Shown here: piece after piece, positions 42,544 to 54,341 of the stretch | Numbering within the stretch: the first letter of the stretch is position 1 | How the letters are laid out: each line of letters begins with the position of its first letter | Assembly (NCBI RefSeq): GCF_900102505.1 | Contig: NZ_FMVT01000010.1 | Location: 1 to 64,000, forward strand | Direction: 5' to 3' | Source: Paracoccus tibetensis | GTDB taxonomy: Bacteria; Pseudomonadota; Alphaproteobacteria; Rhodobacterales; Rhodobacteraceae | Length of the DNA: 64,000 nucleotides | The notes under the pieces: generated by a model | What the model was told of the DNA's origin: nothing | Seen by the model: the letters and a program-made list of their open reading frames with translations, nothing else | The model's database searches: none | Made by a program: the position numbers and the translations under genes

Positions 42544-43182
42544 TCAGCCGCGATCCCGCGGCGGACGCGGCCGATAGACCGGCAGCTTCCAGCCGAAGCG
42601 CAAACTGCCCGCCCGCAGCACCCACACGACCAGCGCGCAAGCCAGAAGCGCGACCGGCCGCGGCGCGCCGGTCCAGACCAGCAGCACGGCCGCGAGCGCA
42701 CCTCCGAAGGCCGCGGTGAGGTAAAGCTCGCCCTGCTTCAGGACCAGCGGCAGCTCGTTGCCGACCACGTCCCGCATCAGCCCGCCGAAGGTGCCCGTCA
42801 CGATCCCCATGATGACCACGATCACCGGCGGCGAGCCCATCTCCAGCGCCACCCCCGCCCCGGCGGCCACCGCCACGGCAAGCGCGACGCTGTCGAGCCA
42901 GACCAGCAGCGAGTAGCGGCTCTCGATCAGATGCGCGGTCCAGAAGACGGCCAGCGCCGCCCCCGCCGCCAGCAGCACGTAGGAGGGCTCGGCGACCCAG
43001 AACACCGCCTCGCGGTTCAGGATGAGGTCGCGCAGCGTGCCCCCGCCGACTGCGGTCAGCGCCGCCATGAAGATGAAGCCCACCGGGTCCAGCTGCGCCC
43101 GGCTGGCCACCAGCGCCCCGGTCAGCGCGAAGATCAGCACCGAGCCGTAATCCAGCGCCGTCACCAGCGCCGCGACGTTCAT
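42544..43182 (-). CDS. TRIC-family (UPF0126) membrane protein
   Basis: A 212-residue inner-membrane protein with about seven hydrophobic helices arranged as two repeats. Each has a glycine motif: [11 protein letters not shown] near residue 45 and [11 protein letters not shown] near 128. This is the trimeric intracellular cation channel family, including E. coli YadS. Ion selectivity in bacteria is not well established. The ATG overlaps the rnhA stop as ATGA. Confidence 0.88.
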   Translation of the reverse strand: MNVAALVTALDYGSVLIFALTGALVASRAQLDPVGFIFMAALTAVGGGTLRDLILNREAVFWVAEPSYVLLAAGAALAVFWTAHLIESRYSLLVWLDSVALAVAVAAGAGVALEMGSPPVIVVIMGIVTGTFGGLMRDVVGNELPLVLKQGELYLTAAFGGALAAVLLVWTGAPRPVALLACALVVWVLRAGSLRFGWKLPVYRPRPPRDRG

Positions 43183-43628
43183 TTGAAGGGCGCCATGCCG
43201 GCCCGCGCCAGCTCGTCCGCGCGCTCGTTCTCGGGATGGCCGGCATGGCCCTTGATCCAGCGCCACTCGACCTCGTGGCGCTTCTGCGCCTCGTCCAGCC
43301 GCTGCCACAGCTCGACATTCTTCACCGGCTTGCGGTCGGCGGTCTTCCAGCCGTTCCGCTTCCAGCCGTGAATCCATTGCGTGACGCCGTTCTTCACATA
43401 GGCGCTGTCGGTCACGATCACGATCTTCGTCGGCCGCGTCAGCACCTCGAGCGCGCTGATTGCCGCCATCAGCTCCATGCGGTTGTTGGTGGTGGCCGCC
43501 TCGCCCCCCTGCAACTCGCGTTGCTTCAGGACCGCCTCGCCCTCCAGCGCGCGCATCAGGACACCCCAGCCCCCCGGTCCGGGATTGCCGCTGCAGGCGC
43601 CGTCGGTCCATGCGAAAAGCTCAGTCAT
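43179..43628 (-). CDS. rnhA: Ribonuclease HI
   Basis: Cleaves the RNA strand of RNA-DNA hybrids. The 149-residue enzyme has [18 protein letters not shown] with the first catalytic Asp at residue 9, the Glu in NNRMELMAA, the second Asp in VTDSAYVKN, and NERADELAR at the end carrying the last Asp. The start is the ATG at 43628, which overlaps the GST gene's last codons by 8 bp; the 244-codon frame upstream is not RNase-like. Confidence 0.96.
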   Translation of the reverse strand: MTELFAWTDGACSGNPGPGGWGVLMRALEGEAVLKQRELQGGEAATTNNRMELMAAISALEVLTRPTKIVIVTDSAYVKNGVTQWIHGWKRNGWKTADRKPVKNVELWQRLDEAQKRHEVEWRWIKGHAGHPENERADELARAGMAPFK

Positions 43629-44226
43629 GCAGCCCCTTGTATCCCGGCAGCGCCGCCACCCGATCCAGCCAGTCGCGGACATGGGGGAAGCGCTCCATCT
43701 CGAACCCGCCCCGGCTTCCGGCCGAGTGCGTGTAGGCGTAAAGGCAGATATCGGCAAGGCTCGGACCCGCGCCCACCAGCCAGTCCCGCCCCGCCAGCCG
43801 CCGCTCCATGATGGCAAGCAGCCCATGCCCCGCCTCCAGCAGCGCCGCCATCCGGTCGGGCGTGGCTTCCGCCCTGCGGTGGGGATAGCAGCGAAGCGCT
43901 GCCCGCACGGCAATCACGCCCTCATGACTGTTCTGCTCCCAGAACATCCAGCCCAGCATCTCGGCCTGCTCCAGCGGGTCGGCAGGCACGAAGCGCGTGC
44001 CCTCGCCCAGCCAGCAGAGGATCGCGTTCGACTCGGGCAGCAGCCGCCCGTCCGGCAGTTCCAGCACGGGCGCCTTGCCGAAGGGCAGCCGCCCCTCGGC
44101 CTTCGCCGACGCCAAGGCCGCGCTTCCTGCCTCGACATCGACCATCTCGACCTCACGTCCCAGGAACGCCAGCAGAAGCCGCAGCTTGTAGCTGTTGCCC
44201 GACGAGGGCATCGAATAGAGCCGCAC
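43621..44226 (-). CDS. Glutathione S-transferase family protein
   Basis: A 201-residue GST. The thioredoxin-like N-terminal domain has [19 protein letters not shown], the region that carries the catalytic Ser in bacterial GSTs, and [14 protein letters not shown] (the SNAI glutathione-binding motif). The helical C-terminal domain has [18 protein letters not shown]. The substrate cannot be inferred. It overlaps rnhA by 8 bp and may be co-transcribed with it. Confidence 0.9.
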   Translation of the reverse strand: MRLYSMPSSGNSYKLRLLLAFLGREVEMVDVEAGSAALASAKAEGRLPFGKAPVLELPDGRLLPESNAILCWLGEGTRFVPADPLEQAEMLGWMFWEQNSHEGVIAVRAALRCYPHRRAEATPDRMAALLEAGHGLLAIMERRLAGRDWLVGAGPSLADICLYAYTHSAGSRGGFEMERFPHVRDWLDRVAALPGYKGLHD

Positions 44227-44242
44227 CCCTGACCTCTTCTTC

Positions 44243-44285
44243 GTTGCCGAAATACCCTGGGAGTCCGGGGGCTGGCCCCCGGCTT
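44243..44285. repeat. REP-like intergenic element with terminator hairpin
   Basis: GAAATACCCTGGGAGTCC followed by an 8-bp stem (44265-44272 with 44275-44282). It is the same type as 41207-41253 and lies between GST and ispH on the minus strand. The hairpin could terminate ispH transcription. Confidence 0.5.
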
Positions 44286-44295
44286 TCCCTCGCCG

Positions 44296-45252
44296 TCAGG
44301 CGGTTTCCCGCAGAACCCGCGGCACCTTGAACTCGACGCGCTCCACCGCCGTCTCGACCAGCTCCACGACCGTGTCGAAGCGGGCGCGGAAGGCGTCCAC
44401 GACCTCGTTCACCAGCACCTCGGGGGCGCTGGCGCCGGCGGTGACGCCGACGCTGCGGATGCCCTCCAGCGCGCGCCAGTCGATGTCGGCGGCGCGCATG
44501 ACCAGCTGCGAATAGCCGCAGCCGGCGGTGCGGGCGACCTCGACCAGGCGCTTGGAATTGCTCGAGTTCTCGGCGCCGATCACCAGCAGCGCGTCGACCT
44601 TGGGCGCGACCTCCTTGACCGCCGCTTGGCGGTTGGTGGTGGCGTAGCAGATGTCCTCCTTCGCCGGCCCGGTGATGGCGGGGAAGCGGGCCTGAAGGGC
44701 GGCGACGATGGCGGCGGTGTCGTCGACCGAGAGCGTGGTCTGGGTGATGAAGGCGAGGCGCTGCGGATCGCGCACCTCGACGGTGGCGACATCGGCCACA
44801 TCCTCGACCAGGACCACCTCGCCGGGAGGCAATTGTCCCATCGTGCCAATGACTTCCGGGTGGCCTTCGTGCCCGATCATCACCATCTGGAGGCCGGCAG
44901 CAAAGTGGCGTTCGGCCTCGATATGGACCTTGCTCACCAGCGGGCAGGTCGCGTCCACATAGACCATGTTCCGGCGCTGCGCCTCGGCGGGGACGGATTT
45001 GGGCACGCCATGGGCCGAGAAGATCACCGGCCGGTCGGGCGGGCACTCGTCCAGTTCCTCGACGAAGACCGCGCCTTTTTCCCGAAGCTCGTCAACGACA
45101 TACTTGTTGTGGACGATCTCGTGGCGGACGTAGACGGGGGCGCCCCACTTCTCGAGCGCCATCTCGACGATCTTGATCGCGCGGTCGACGCCGGCGCAGA
45201 AGCCGCGCGGGGCGGCGAGGTAGAGGGTCAGGGGCGGCTTTGCGTGTTCCAT
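44296..45252 (-). CDS. ispH: 4-hydroxy-3-methylbut-2-enyl diphosphate reductase
   Basis: Last step of the MEP isoprenoid pathway, a [4Fe-4S] enzyme giving IPP and DMAPP. The 318-residue length is normal. The cluster cysteines are Cys19 (APRGFCAGV), Cys103 (VDATCPLV) and Cys202 ([12 protein letters not shown]). The catalytic Glu is in the GHEGHPEV region near 127-134. It is the only isoprenoid gene in the window. Confidence 0.97.
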   Translation of the reverse strand: MEHAKPPLTLYLAAPRGFCAGVDRAIKIVEMALEKWGAPVYVRHEIVHNKYVVDELREKGAVFVEELDECPPDRPVIFSAHGVPKSVPAEAQRRNMVYVDATCPLVSKVHIEAERHFAAGLQMVMIGHEGHPEVIGTMGQLPPGEVVLVEDVADVATVEVRDPQRLAFITQTTLSVDDTAAIVAALQARFPAITGPAKEDICYATTNRQAAVKEVAPKVDALLVIGAENSSNSKRLVEVARTAGCGYSQLVMRAADIDWRALEGIRSVGVTAGASAPEVLVNEVVDAFRARFDTVVELVETAVERVEFKVPRVLRETA

Positions 45253-45360
45253 GGCCCATCAGGTAGCGCGCCGGCCCCGTTTCGTCCAGCACCGGGCGGT
45301 CACAAAGGGTGCACGGCGCGTACACCGAACGTGCACCGACAACGCACGCATCATTAACGA

Positions 45361-46791
45361 TCAGCGCGCAACGGCCAGCAGGCCCGCCACGTCCAGATGC
45401 GCCTCGAGGTGACCCGCCAGATCGTCCAGCGCGGCCTCGACCCCGGCCTCGAAGCCGGGCTGCGAGGGGGCGCCAAGGCGCGCGAGGAAGGCCGCGCGGA
45501 AGGCGTCGCCCGCAAAGAGGCCGTGGAGGTAGCTGCCCGTCACCCGCCCGTTCGGGCTGATCGCGCCGTCGGGCTGCGGCAGATGGGCGAAGGGGCGGGC
45601 GCAGTCGGGGCCTGCGGTGCGGCCCATGTGGATCTCGTAGCCGGTGACAGGCTGGCCGAGGGCGGTGCCGGCGATGCGCTCCAGTCGCTTGTCCGGAGCC
45701 ATGACGGTGGTGACGTCCAGAAGGCCGAGGCCCTCGGCGCCGCCGGTGACGCCATCGGCGCCCGAGGGGTCCTCGATCCGCCGGCCCAGCATCTGGAAGC
45801 CGCCGCAGATGCCCAGAACGTGGCCGCCGCGCCGGTGGTGGGCGGCAAGGTCGATGTCCCAGCCCTGCGCCCGCAGGAACGCCAGATCGCCGAGCGTCGA
45901 TTTCGTGCCGGGCAGGATCACGAGGTCCGCGTCGCCCGGGATCGGCCGGCCGGGGCGCAGCATGGTGAGACGCACCTCCGGCTCGGCGGCCAGCGGGTCG
46001 AGATCGTCGAAATTGGCGATGCGCGAGAAGGTTAGGCAGACGACGTGCAGCCCCTCGCCCCGGCCGCTGCGCAGGTCCACCGCGTCCTCGGCCGGCAGCC
46101 GGTGGGCGCCGGGAAACCAGGGGACCACGCCGAAGCCGCGCCAGCCGGTGCGCGCCTCGATCATCCGGTAGCCGTCGTCGAAGAGGCGCGGGTCGCCCCG
46201 GAACTTGTTGATCAGGAAGCCGCGGATCATGGCGGCGTCCTCGGGGTCGATCACGGCCTGCGTGCCGACGATCTGCGCGATCACCCCGCCCCGGTCGATG
46301 TCGCCGACCAGCACCACGGGCACGCCGGCGGCGCGGGCGAAGCCCATGTTGGCGATGTCGCGGGGGCGCAGGTTCACCTCGGCCGGGCTGCCGGCGCCCT
46401 CGACGATGACAAGGTCGTGGGCGGCGGTCAGGCGGGCGAAGCTGTCGAGGACCCCGGTCAGCAGGCGGGGCTTCAGGGCCTGGTAGTCGCGCGCCTCGGC
46501 CCGGCCGATGGCGCGGCCGTGCAGGATCACCTGCGCGCCGCGTTCCGTCTCGGGCTTGAGGAGCACGGGGTTCATGTCGGTGAGCGGCTCCAGCCCGCAG
46601 GCGCGAGCCTGCAGGGCCTGGGCGCGGCCGATCTCGCCCCCGTCCGCGGTGACGGCGGCGTTGTTCGACATGTTCTGCGGCTTGAAGGGGGCGACCTTGA
46701 TCCCGCGCCGCAGCGCCGCCCGGCAGAGGCCCGCGACCAGCAGCGACTTGCCGACGTTCGAGCCGGTTCCCTGGATCATCAGCGCGGGCAT
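45361..46791 (-). CDS. cobQ: Cobyric acid synthase
   Basis: Amidates four side chains of adenosylcobyrinic acid a,c-diamide in cobalamin synthesis, using glutamine. The 476-residue product starts [20 protein letters not shown], with the P-loop-like NVGKS near residue 12 and NMSNNAAVT after it, and a C-terminal glutamine amidotransferase with the nucleophile in [10 protein letters not shown] near residue 330. An extended frame to 47538 was rejected because it enters the opposite-strand secG gene. The start has GGGATGAA upstream. Confidence 0.96.
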   Translation of the reverse strand: MPALMIQGTGSNVGKSLLVAGLCRAALRRGIKVAPFKPQNMSNNAAVTADGGEIGRAQALQARACGLEPLTDMNPVLLKPETERGAQVILHGRAIGRAEARDYQALKPRLLTGVLDSFARLTAAHDLVIVEGAGSPAEVNLRPRDIANMGFARAAGVPVVLVGDIDRGGVIAQIVGTQAVIDPEDAAMIRGFLINKFRGDPRLFDDGYRMIEARTGWRGFGVVPWFPGAHRLPAEDAVDLRSGRGEGLHVVCLTFSRIANFDDLDPLAAEPEVRLTMLRPGRPIPGDADLVILPGTKSTLGDLAFLRAQGWDIDLAAHHRRGGHVLGICGGFQMLGRRIEDPSGADGVTGGAEGLGLLDVTTVMAPDKRLERIAGTALGQPVTGYEIHMGRTAGPDCARPFAHLPQPDGAISPNGRVTGSYLHGLFAGDAFRAAFLARLGAPSQPGFEAGVEAALDDLAGHLEAHLDVAGLLAVAR

Positions 46792-46881
46792 TTCATCCCT
46801 TCGGGCATGGGGACACTCTTGCTTGCCAACATGATCGCCCGTGACTAGATAGGCCCGTCCGCAAATGAAAGGCCGAAAGCC

Positions 46882-47499
46882 GTGGAAAACGTCATTCTGA
46901 CCGTGCATCTGATCCTTGCCCTGCTGCTGACCGGGGTTGTCCTGCTGCAACGGTCCGAGGGCGGCGGCCTTGGCATGGGCGGCGGTGGCGGTGGCGGCGG
47001 CGTCATGTCGGGCCGCGCGGCGGCCAACGCGATGACGCGGCTCACCTGGATCTTCGGCGTCGCCATCTTCTGCACCTCGCTCGCGTTGACGGTGCTGGCG
47101 GCGCGGCAGGCCACGACCGGCTCGATCATGGACCAGATCGGCGCGCCTGCCGGCCAGCAGGCACCTGCCCCGACGCTGCCCGGTCTGCCCGCCTACACCC
47201 CGCCGCCGACGACGGCCGGCAACCCGCTGACCCCGCCCGCCCCCGAGGCCGAGGCGCCCGCGGCGGCGGCTCCCGAGGCGGCGGCACCGGAGGCCACAGC
47301 GCCTGCGCCGGCGCCGGCCGAGCCGGTGACGCCCGCGGCGCCGGCGGCGGACGCCCCGGCACAGGCACCGGCCGCCGACGTGGTCGCCCCTGCCCCGGCT
47401 CCGGCTCCGACTCAAACTCCGGCTCCGGCCGCGCCCGAGGCTGCGGCACCTGCCGCGCCGGCGCCGGCGGGCGAGGTCACCGCGCCGCCTGCCAACTGA
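46882..47499 (+). CDS. secG: Preprotein translocase subunit SecG (GTG start, long tail)
   Basis: Accessory subunit of SecYEG. The first 75 residues are the normal SecG: two transmembrane helices (about residues 3-22 and 50-72) around the [20 protein letters not shown] loop. A low-complexity Ala/Pro/Glu tail of about 130 residues follows, unusually long; classic SecG is about 110 residues in all. The start codon is GTG. It is divergent from cobQ (90 bp apart). Confidence 0.93.
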   Translation: MENVILTVHLILALLLTGVVLLQRSEGGGLGMGGGGGGGGVMSGRAAANAMTRLTWIFGVAIFCTSLALTVLAARQATTGSIMDQIGAPAGQQAPAPTLPGLPAYTPPPTTAGNPLTPPAPEAEAPAAAAPEAAAPEATAPAPAPAEPVTPAAPAADAPAQAPAADVVAPAPAPAPTQTPAPAAPEAAAPAAPAPAGEVTAPPAN

Positions 47500-47651
47500 G
47501 ACAACACCACTTCTTGGGGCGGCGCTGCGCCGGCCCACATCAACTTGCGGTCCGTTGCGGCTGACAGGCGAATCGGGTATTTGCTGGGTCCCGTGATGCC
47601 TGTCGCCCCGGCGGCCCGCGTCGAGCTTGACTGACAGATCACGGGGGCCTC

Positions 47652-49291
<1,640 letters not shown>

Positions 49292-49295
<4 letters not shown>

Positions 49296-49864
49296 CGCTG
49301 CCCGAGGCGCTGGCCCTCGCCGCGCGGGGCTACGGCGCCGCCCGCGCCGGGCCGGTGGCGGGCAGCGCCTTCGCCCGCTTCTTCCGCGTCGAGCTGGCGC
49401 AGATCGCCCGCGCGGCGGTGGCGCATCGACCCGAGCGGCTGCTGGTCCGCGCCAGCACCGGCGCGCCGGGCTGGGCGGCCGTGCCGTGGATGGCCTTCTT
49501 CGCCCCGCATGTGACCCGTTCGATGCGGCGCGGGCTTTACGTCGCGATCTTCATCGACGCCACCGAGGAGCGGATCGTCCTTGCCCTCCAGCACGGCGCG
49601 GCGGACGCGCTGACGGCGCTTGGGCATGCCGAGGGGCTGGCGCATCTGCGGGCGCTGGCCGCGGCGACGCGGGCTGAGGTGAGGCCGGGACATGGCCTCT
49701 CGCCCGGCCCCCTGCACCTTGGCAGCACCGCCGCCCTGCCCCAGGGCTACGAGGCCGGATCGGCCCTGTGGCGGGCCTGGGAGGCGGCTGCGCCGGACGG
49801 CATCGCGCCGGCGCTGCAGGACATGCTGGATCTTTATCGCGGGATCGTCGGGCCGCGCGCGTAG
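49292..49864 (+). CDS. McrB N-terminal-domain-like protein, possible CTG start
   Basis: A 190-residue protein if it starts at CTG 49292, which overlaps the pyrG stop in a CTGA arrangement with AAGGG 8 nt upstream. No ATG, GTG or TTG is available until GTG 49355, which would cut off [16 protein letters not shown]. The central part [20 protein letters not shown] then [20 protein letters not shown] resembles DUF3578, the N-terminal DNA-recognition domain of McrB, but here alone with no AAA ATPase. It may be an orphan modification reader or have another role. Confidence 0.65.
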
Positions 49865-49878
49865 CGCCGCCCCCCGCC

Positions 49879-50631
49879 TCAGCCCGGCAGGGTCACGATG
49901 ACCGGGCCGCGGCGGGTGGCGACGACCGTGTGCTCGTATTGCACGACCGGCGCGACGGGCCGACTGTAGAGGGTCCAGTCGTCGCCGGGCCTGGTGTCCG
50001 CCCAGTTGCCGCCGCGCGACAGGAACGGCTCGACCGTCAGCACCAGCCCGTCATGGATGCGGCGCCGGTCGCCGGTGGTTGGCCAGGTCGGCACCTCCTC
50101 GGGGGCCTCGTGCAGCGCCCTGCCCGTGCCGTGGCTGGCGAGATTGCGGATCAGCGTATAGCCGCGCCCGGACGCGAAGGCGCCGATGGCGTTGCCGATG
50201 CCGGCCAGGGGCTTGCCGTGGCCGACCTCGGCGATGCCAACCTGCATCGCGCGGCGGCCGTCGCGGCAGAGCCGGCGCAGCGCCGGTCGCGCGGGCCCGA
50301 GGCAGAAGCTGGCGCCGGTATCCGCGACGTAACCGTCCTTCGAGGCCGAGACGTCGATGTTGACCAGATCGCCCGCCGCAAGCCGCCGCTCGCCGGGGAT
50401 GCCATGCGCGATCTCTTCGTTGACGCTTATGCAGGTGGCGCCGGGAAAGCCGTAGGTGGATCGGGGCGCCGAGACTGCGCCCGCCTGCGCCAGAAGGCGC
50501 GCGCCGATCTCGTCCAGCTCGCGCGTGGTCATGCCCGGCCGGGCGGCGGCGGTCATGGCGTGAAGCGTGTTCGCGACGATGCGGCCGATCGCCTTCAGCC
50601 CGTCCAGCTCGTCCTCATGCGTGACCGTCAT
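49879..50631 (-). CDS. map: Type I methionine aminopeptidase
   Basis: Removes the initiator methionine co-translationally. The 250-residue protein has the catalytic His in NEEIAHGIPGER, the metal ligands in VNIDVSASKDGYVADTG, His in ASHGTGRALHE, Glu in LTVEPFLS and Glu in QYEHTVVA. The ATG at 50631 has GGAGATGCC upstream; a six-codon-longer reading is less likely. It converges on the McrB-like gene. Confidence 0.95.
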   Translation of the reverse strand: MTVTHEDELDGLKAIGRIVANTLHAMTAAARPGMTTRELDEIGARLLAQAGAVSAPRSTYGFPGATCISVNEEIAHGIPGERRLAAGDLVNIDVSASKDGYVADTGASFCLGPARPALRRLCRDGRRAMQVGIAEVGHGKPLAGIGNAIGAFASGRGYTLIRNLASHGTGRALHEAPEEVPTWPTTGDRRRIHDGLVLTVEPFLSRGGNWADTRPGDDWTLYSRPVAPVVQYEHTVVATRRGPVIVTLPG

Positions 50632-50752
50632 GGCATCTCCTTCGGGCAAAGCTCGGCACGCTACCGTGCTGCGACGGACGGGCTGTCGATGTCAATCCTG
50701 AGGGAGAGGGGGCCACGGGCGCCGAAGCGCGGGTGCGTGGCGGAATGCAACC

Positions 50753-50828
50753 TGGTGCCGCTGAAGGGACTCGAACCCCCGACCCCATCATTACGAATGA
50801 CGTGCTCTACCAGCTGAGCTACAGCGGC
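50753..50828 (-). tRNA. tRNA-Thr (CGT anticodon)
   Basis: A 76-nt cloverleaf. The acceptor GCCGCTG pairs with CAGCGGC, the anticodon loop TTCGTAA carries CGT, the T-arm has GGTTCGAGTCC, and a genomic CCA is present. It lies between map and hemY on the minus strand. Confidence 0.97.
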
Positions 50829-50919
50829 GTCCAGGCTGTGGAGGGCGGATAGCACCTTCCGCCGAGGGGGGGAAGGGGGCGCGGGCAGATTTTTCACCTG
50901 CCCGCGCGTCGTTTGAGCC

Positions 50920-52821
50920 TCAGCGGCGGGGCTTGCCCTCGGTCCAGGCGGGCTCGTCCAGCGGCTCGACATCGGGGCGGACCATGCGCGGCTCGTCCAG
51001 CGGCGCGGGCGTCGGCCCGAGCGCCGGCTCGGGGCGGCCGGCACGCTCGAACCGGGGCACGTCCGCCGGCAGGACCGGGGCGGGCGCGGGTTCGGCATCG
51101 TCCGGCAGGCGCAGCTCGGGGACAGCGCCGGGCGCCTCGGTTTCCTCGGGCGCGGTTTCGGGGACCGGCGCCAGGATGGGGCTTGCCGCTGCTGGGGCCG
51201 CGGGTGCGGCGCCGCCATGCGCCGGAGCGGACGCCTGCGGAGTCGTCACCGTGTGCGAAGGCTCGGGGCCGTCGTCGTAGTCGGACTCGCGCGGGACCAT
51301 GCCGGGCGCGACCCGCGGGGCGCGCGATGCAGCGGCGGGGCGGCCTTCTGGCGCCGCGGGACCGGGCGGGTGCGGCTGGACCGGCTCGGACAGGTCGGGG
51401 ATCTCGCCCTGCCCGGCCGTGGGCGCGGGCTTGCTGTCGCGGCCGACCAGAAGCGGCAGCATCTCGGAGCCGGTCGAGGATGCGGCGGGGCGGGCCAGCT
51501 CGGTGTCGGGCTCGCGCCAGGTCAGGGTGTCGAAGCCGTTGCAGCTGTCGCAGACCGGCGCCCAGTTGTGCATCACGTTGTGGCACTTGTCGCAGACCCA
51601 TTGCGGCCCGCGCGAGGCGCTCAGCGCCCGCGTCAGCCAGGCGCGCACGACCGCGTCGTCCGCGCCCTCGCCGCGTTCCACGGCCGCCATGATGGAGAGG
51701 GTTCGCACCGTCGGATGCCGCTCGGCCAGATCGCCAAGGGCGCGGCGGGCGCCGGGGAAGTCCTCGGCCGCCAGCAGCAGCTCGGCCTGCAGAAGGCGCG
51801 ATTCCTCGTGGTCCCGGTTCGCGCTGATGAGGCGGTCGAACCGATTAAGGCGCGCGACCGGCGTCTCGTCCGGCACGATCTCGGCATAGGCGGCGGCGAC
51901 ATCGGGGTGCGGGCGCACGCTCCAGGTCTTCTCGAGGATGCGCGAAGCGTTGCGGAAGTCCTTCTGCGCGATGTAGCTGCGCGCCGCCAGAACGGCGGCC
52001 GGGATCAGGTCGGGCGAGGCCTTGGCGGCCGAGATGGCAGCCTCACGGGCGCTGATCGAGTTGCCCTTGGCCAGAACCTCGCTGGCCTCCTGCAGCGCCA
52101 GGACCGCGTCGCGGCGCAGGGCCACGTCCTTGGGCAGATCGCCCTGCGCCTTCTTGTCCTTGAGGGTCTTGCGGGCGCCCTTCCAGTCATGCTCGCGCGT
52201 CTGCAGGTCCAGAAGCGTGTCCTGCACCTCCTTGTGGCGGGGCTTGAGGGCATAGGCCTTCTGCGCCAGCAGCAGCGCCTTGTGGGTGTCGCCCTCGGCC
52301 AGCTTCTGGCGCATGAGGCCGCGCACGCCAACGAAGCGGGTGCGGTCGTCCGACAGCAGGTCACGGTAGACGGCGATGGCCTTCTGCCGGTCGCCCGCGG
52401 TCTCGTGCGCCTGCGCGGCCAGAAGGTTCGTCAGGTGCGGCTCGCTCAGGTATTTCGCGGCCTTGGCGGCCTTGTCCTGCGCCAGCTTGCCCTCGCCCGA
52501 GGCGACGGCCAGCATCCCCTCGGCGAAGGCGGCGTAGCCCTTCTTCTCGCGCGAGCGGGCGAAGTAGCGGTTGATGGCGGTCTCGTCCCCGGCCAAGAAG
52601 CGCAGGAAGGCGACCAGCAGGCCCAGCAGCTTGACGGTCAGCCAGGCCAGGATCACGAGGACCAGAAGGGCGACCACGGCCTTCACGGGCGTCAGGACGA
52701 ACTCCATCCCGCCATATTCGATCCGCAGCATCTCGCCGGTTTCGGACAGCCATGTGGCGCCGAGAGCGAGGGCGAGGACGACCGCGAAGAAGAACAGGAT
52801 TTTCAGCAGCGACAGAAGCAT
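50920..52821 (-). CDS. hemY: HemY-type inner-membrane protein with TPR-like repeats
   Basis: A 633-residue protein with two N-terminal transmembrane helices (about residues 2-24 and 43-66), the HemY_N region, then helical repeats (HKEVQDTLLDLQTREHDWKG and similar) and a Cys-rich segment (CDKCHNVMHNWAPVCDSC) near residue 420 that could bind zinc. The C-terminal 180 residues are Pro/Ala-rich and probably disordered. HemY is linked to haem biosynthesis, as its hemD neighbour suggests, but its biochemical role is unresolved. Confidence 0.85.
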   Translation of the reverse strand: MLLSLLKILFFFAVVLALALGATWLSETGEMLRIEYGGMEFVLTPVKAVVALLVLVILAWLTVKLLGLLVAFLRFLAGDETAINRYFARSREKKGYAAFAEGMLAVASGEGKLAQDKAAKAAKYLSEPHLTNLLAAQAHETAGDRQKAIAVYRDLLSDDRTRFVGVRGLMRQKLAEGDTHKALLLAQKAYALKPRHKEVQDTLLDLQTREHDWKGARKTLKDKKAQGDLPKDVALRRDAVLALQEASEVLAKGNSISAREAAISAAKASPDLIPAAVLAARSYIAQKDFRNASRILEKTWSVRPHPDVAAAYAEIVPDETPVARLNRFDRLISANRDHEESRLLQAELLLAAEDFPGARRALGDLAERHPTVRTLSIMAAVERGEGADDAVVRAWLTRALSASRGPQWVCDKCHNVMHNWAPVCDSCNGFDTLTWREPDTELARPAASSTGSEMLPLLVGRDSKPAPTAGQGEIPDLSEPVQPHPPGPAAPEGRPAAASRAPRVAPGMVPRESDYDDGPEPSHTVTTPQASAPAHGGAAPAAPAAASPILAPVPETAPEETEAPGAVPELRLPDDAEPAPAPVLPADVPRFERAGRPEPALGPTPAPLDEPRMVRPDVEPLDEPAWTEGKPRR

Positions 52822-52831
52822 CGGGCGGTCC

Positions 52832-54250
52832 TCAATTCGATTGCGCCGACAGGTCGGACAGGGCCGCCTGCGCTGCGATGTAACCCTCGGCCCGCGTCAG
52901 CCAGTCGGCCATCGCGGGGGCGGCGCGGGCGGGTTCGGGCAGGGCGGCCAGCTCGTCAACGGCAGGAGCGACACGGCCGGCCTGGATCTCGGCATTGGCG
53001 CGCGAGAGGATGGCGTCGGGATCGTCCCCCTCGCGCGGGGCGACCGAGCGGGCGCCGGTCTGGGCGCGCAGGAAATTGGTGATGACGTTGCCGCCGCCCT
53101 GCGCGCTTTCGGTCTGGTACGAGGCGCGGAGCGCGGCGCGCGACGCCTCGGGGAAGCCGGTCTGAAGCTCGGCCAGGCTGGCGACCGGGGCGTTCAGCGC
53201 CTCGGGCGAGTCGACGCCGACGGCCTCTAGCCGCTGGCGCGCGTCCTCGGGCGTCACGCCTTCGTCCAGCGCCGCCTGAAGCGCGGCGATGGCGGCGACG
53301 GCCTCGGCGCGGCGGGTGCTTTCTGCGGCGGCGGCCTGCAGGGCATCAGCCTCGGCTTGGGCGGCGGCAAGGCGCTCTTCGGCCTCGGCGGCGGCCTGCT
53401 CGATCTGCTGCTGCGCGGCGGTGGTGGCCTCGGCGTCGAAGGCGGGACGGGCGGCCAGCTCCTCGATCTGCTGGGCCTGGGCGGCGAGCTGCTGGGTCAG
53501 CTGCTCGATCTGCGGCGAGAGATCGGGCTGCTCGGGGGCCTCGGCGCCTTCCAGCGCGGCCAGGCGCTGCGCCTGGTCTTCGAGCTGCTGGGCGATCTCG
53601 GGCGGAAGCTGCGCCTCGCCGGGCGCGGCCGGCTCGGGCGCGGGCCGGGCGGCGAGTTCGGCGGCGACAATGCTGCGGATCGCCTCTTCGTCCACGGGCG
53701 CGGCCTCGGGGGCGGCGGCCTCGGGCGCGGCGCCGCCGGCGGGCTGCCATTCGGGCGGAAGCTGCGGCAGGACGAGGATGGCCGCCGCGGCGCCGAGGCC
53801 GGCGGCGACGGCGCCGCCCAAGGCCAGCGGCAGGAAGCCGCCGCGGCGGGGCGTCTCGCGGCGCGCAGCCGGGGCCGTCGCGGGCGGCACTGCGGTCGAA
53901 GAAGGTTTCGGACGATCCGGGGCCGGTCCGGCGCTCGCAGCCTCCGGCTTGGCCGACGCCGACTTGGCCGCATCCGGTTTGGGCGCGGCCGCGGGCAGGC
54001 CGCCGCCCGCGCCCACCAGGGTCGATTCGATGGGCCTGATCTCGCCGGGCTGGCCGGCCTGGGCGGGCTTGCCGGCGCCGATCTCGGTGCTGGACAGCGT
54101 GCCGGGCGCGGCCGGAAGCGGCCGCGGCGTCGCGGATGTCTCGGGCGCGGCGGATGCCGCGTCCATCGCGGTATCCGTGCCGGAGGGGTTGTCGGTGTCG
54201 GGCTTGCGGCTCCGCGGCTTGGTCGGCTGTGGCTTGGTTGGCTTCGTCAC
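52832..54250 (-). CDS. Mic60/mitofilin-like membrane protein (GTG start)
   Basis: A 472-residue protein with a long disordered N-terminus, one transmembrane helix (about residues 139-164), a central Ala/Glu/Gln coiled coil and a C-terminal mitofilin-like region (VTPEDARQRLEAVGVDSPEA to TNFLRAQTGARSVAPREGDD). Alphaproteobacterial Mic60 proteins are known to lie beside hemY and hemD, as here, and shape intracytoplasmic membranes. The GTG start gives TKPTKPQPTK; an 87-codon-longer frame enters the hemD end and was rejected. Confidence 0.8.
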   Translation of the reverse strand: MTKPTKPQPTKPRSRKPDTDNPSGTDTAMDAASAAPETSATPRPLPAAPGTLSSTEIGAGKPAQAGQPGEIRPIESTLVGAGGGLPAAAPKPDAAKSASAKPEAASAGPAPDRPKPSSTAVPPATAPAARRETPRRGGFLPLALGGAVAAGLGAAAAILVLPQLPPEWQPAGGAAPEAAAPEAAPVDEEAIRSIVAAELAARPAPEPAAPGEAQLPPEIAQQLEDQAQRLAALEGAEAPEQPDLSPQIEQLTQQLAAQAQQIEELAARPAFDAEATTAAQQQIEQAAAEAEERLAAAQAEADALQAAAAESTRRAEAVAAIAALQAALDEGVTPEDARQRLEAVGVDSPEALNAPVASLAELQTGFPEASRAALRASYQTESAQGGGNVITNFLRAQTGARSVAPREGDDPDAILSRANAEIQAGRVAPAVDELAALPEPARAAPAMADWLTRAEGYIAAQAALSDLSAQSN

Positions 54251-54341
54251 GTCTGGTCCCCGTATCACGCCCGCAACGATATGCGGCAGCGCGGCTCGGC
54301 GCAGCCTAATGAGGGCCGGCCTGCTGCTCAACCCGCCCTTC

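Noticed and set aside
46792-46881. Cobalamin riboswitch before cobQ
   Set aside because: The divergent cobQ-secG spacer is only 90 bp and shows no B12-box-like sequence.
45361-47538. cobQ read as a 725-residue protein
   Set aside because: The N-terminal 249 residues are antisense to secG and Arg/Gly-rich; CobQ begins at the ATG at 46791 with a ribosome-binding site.
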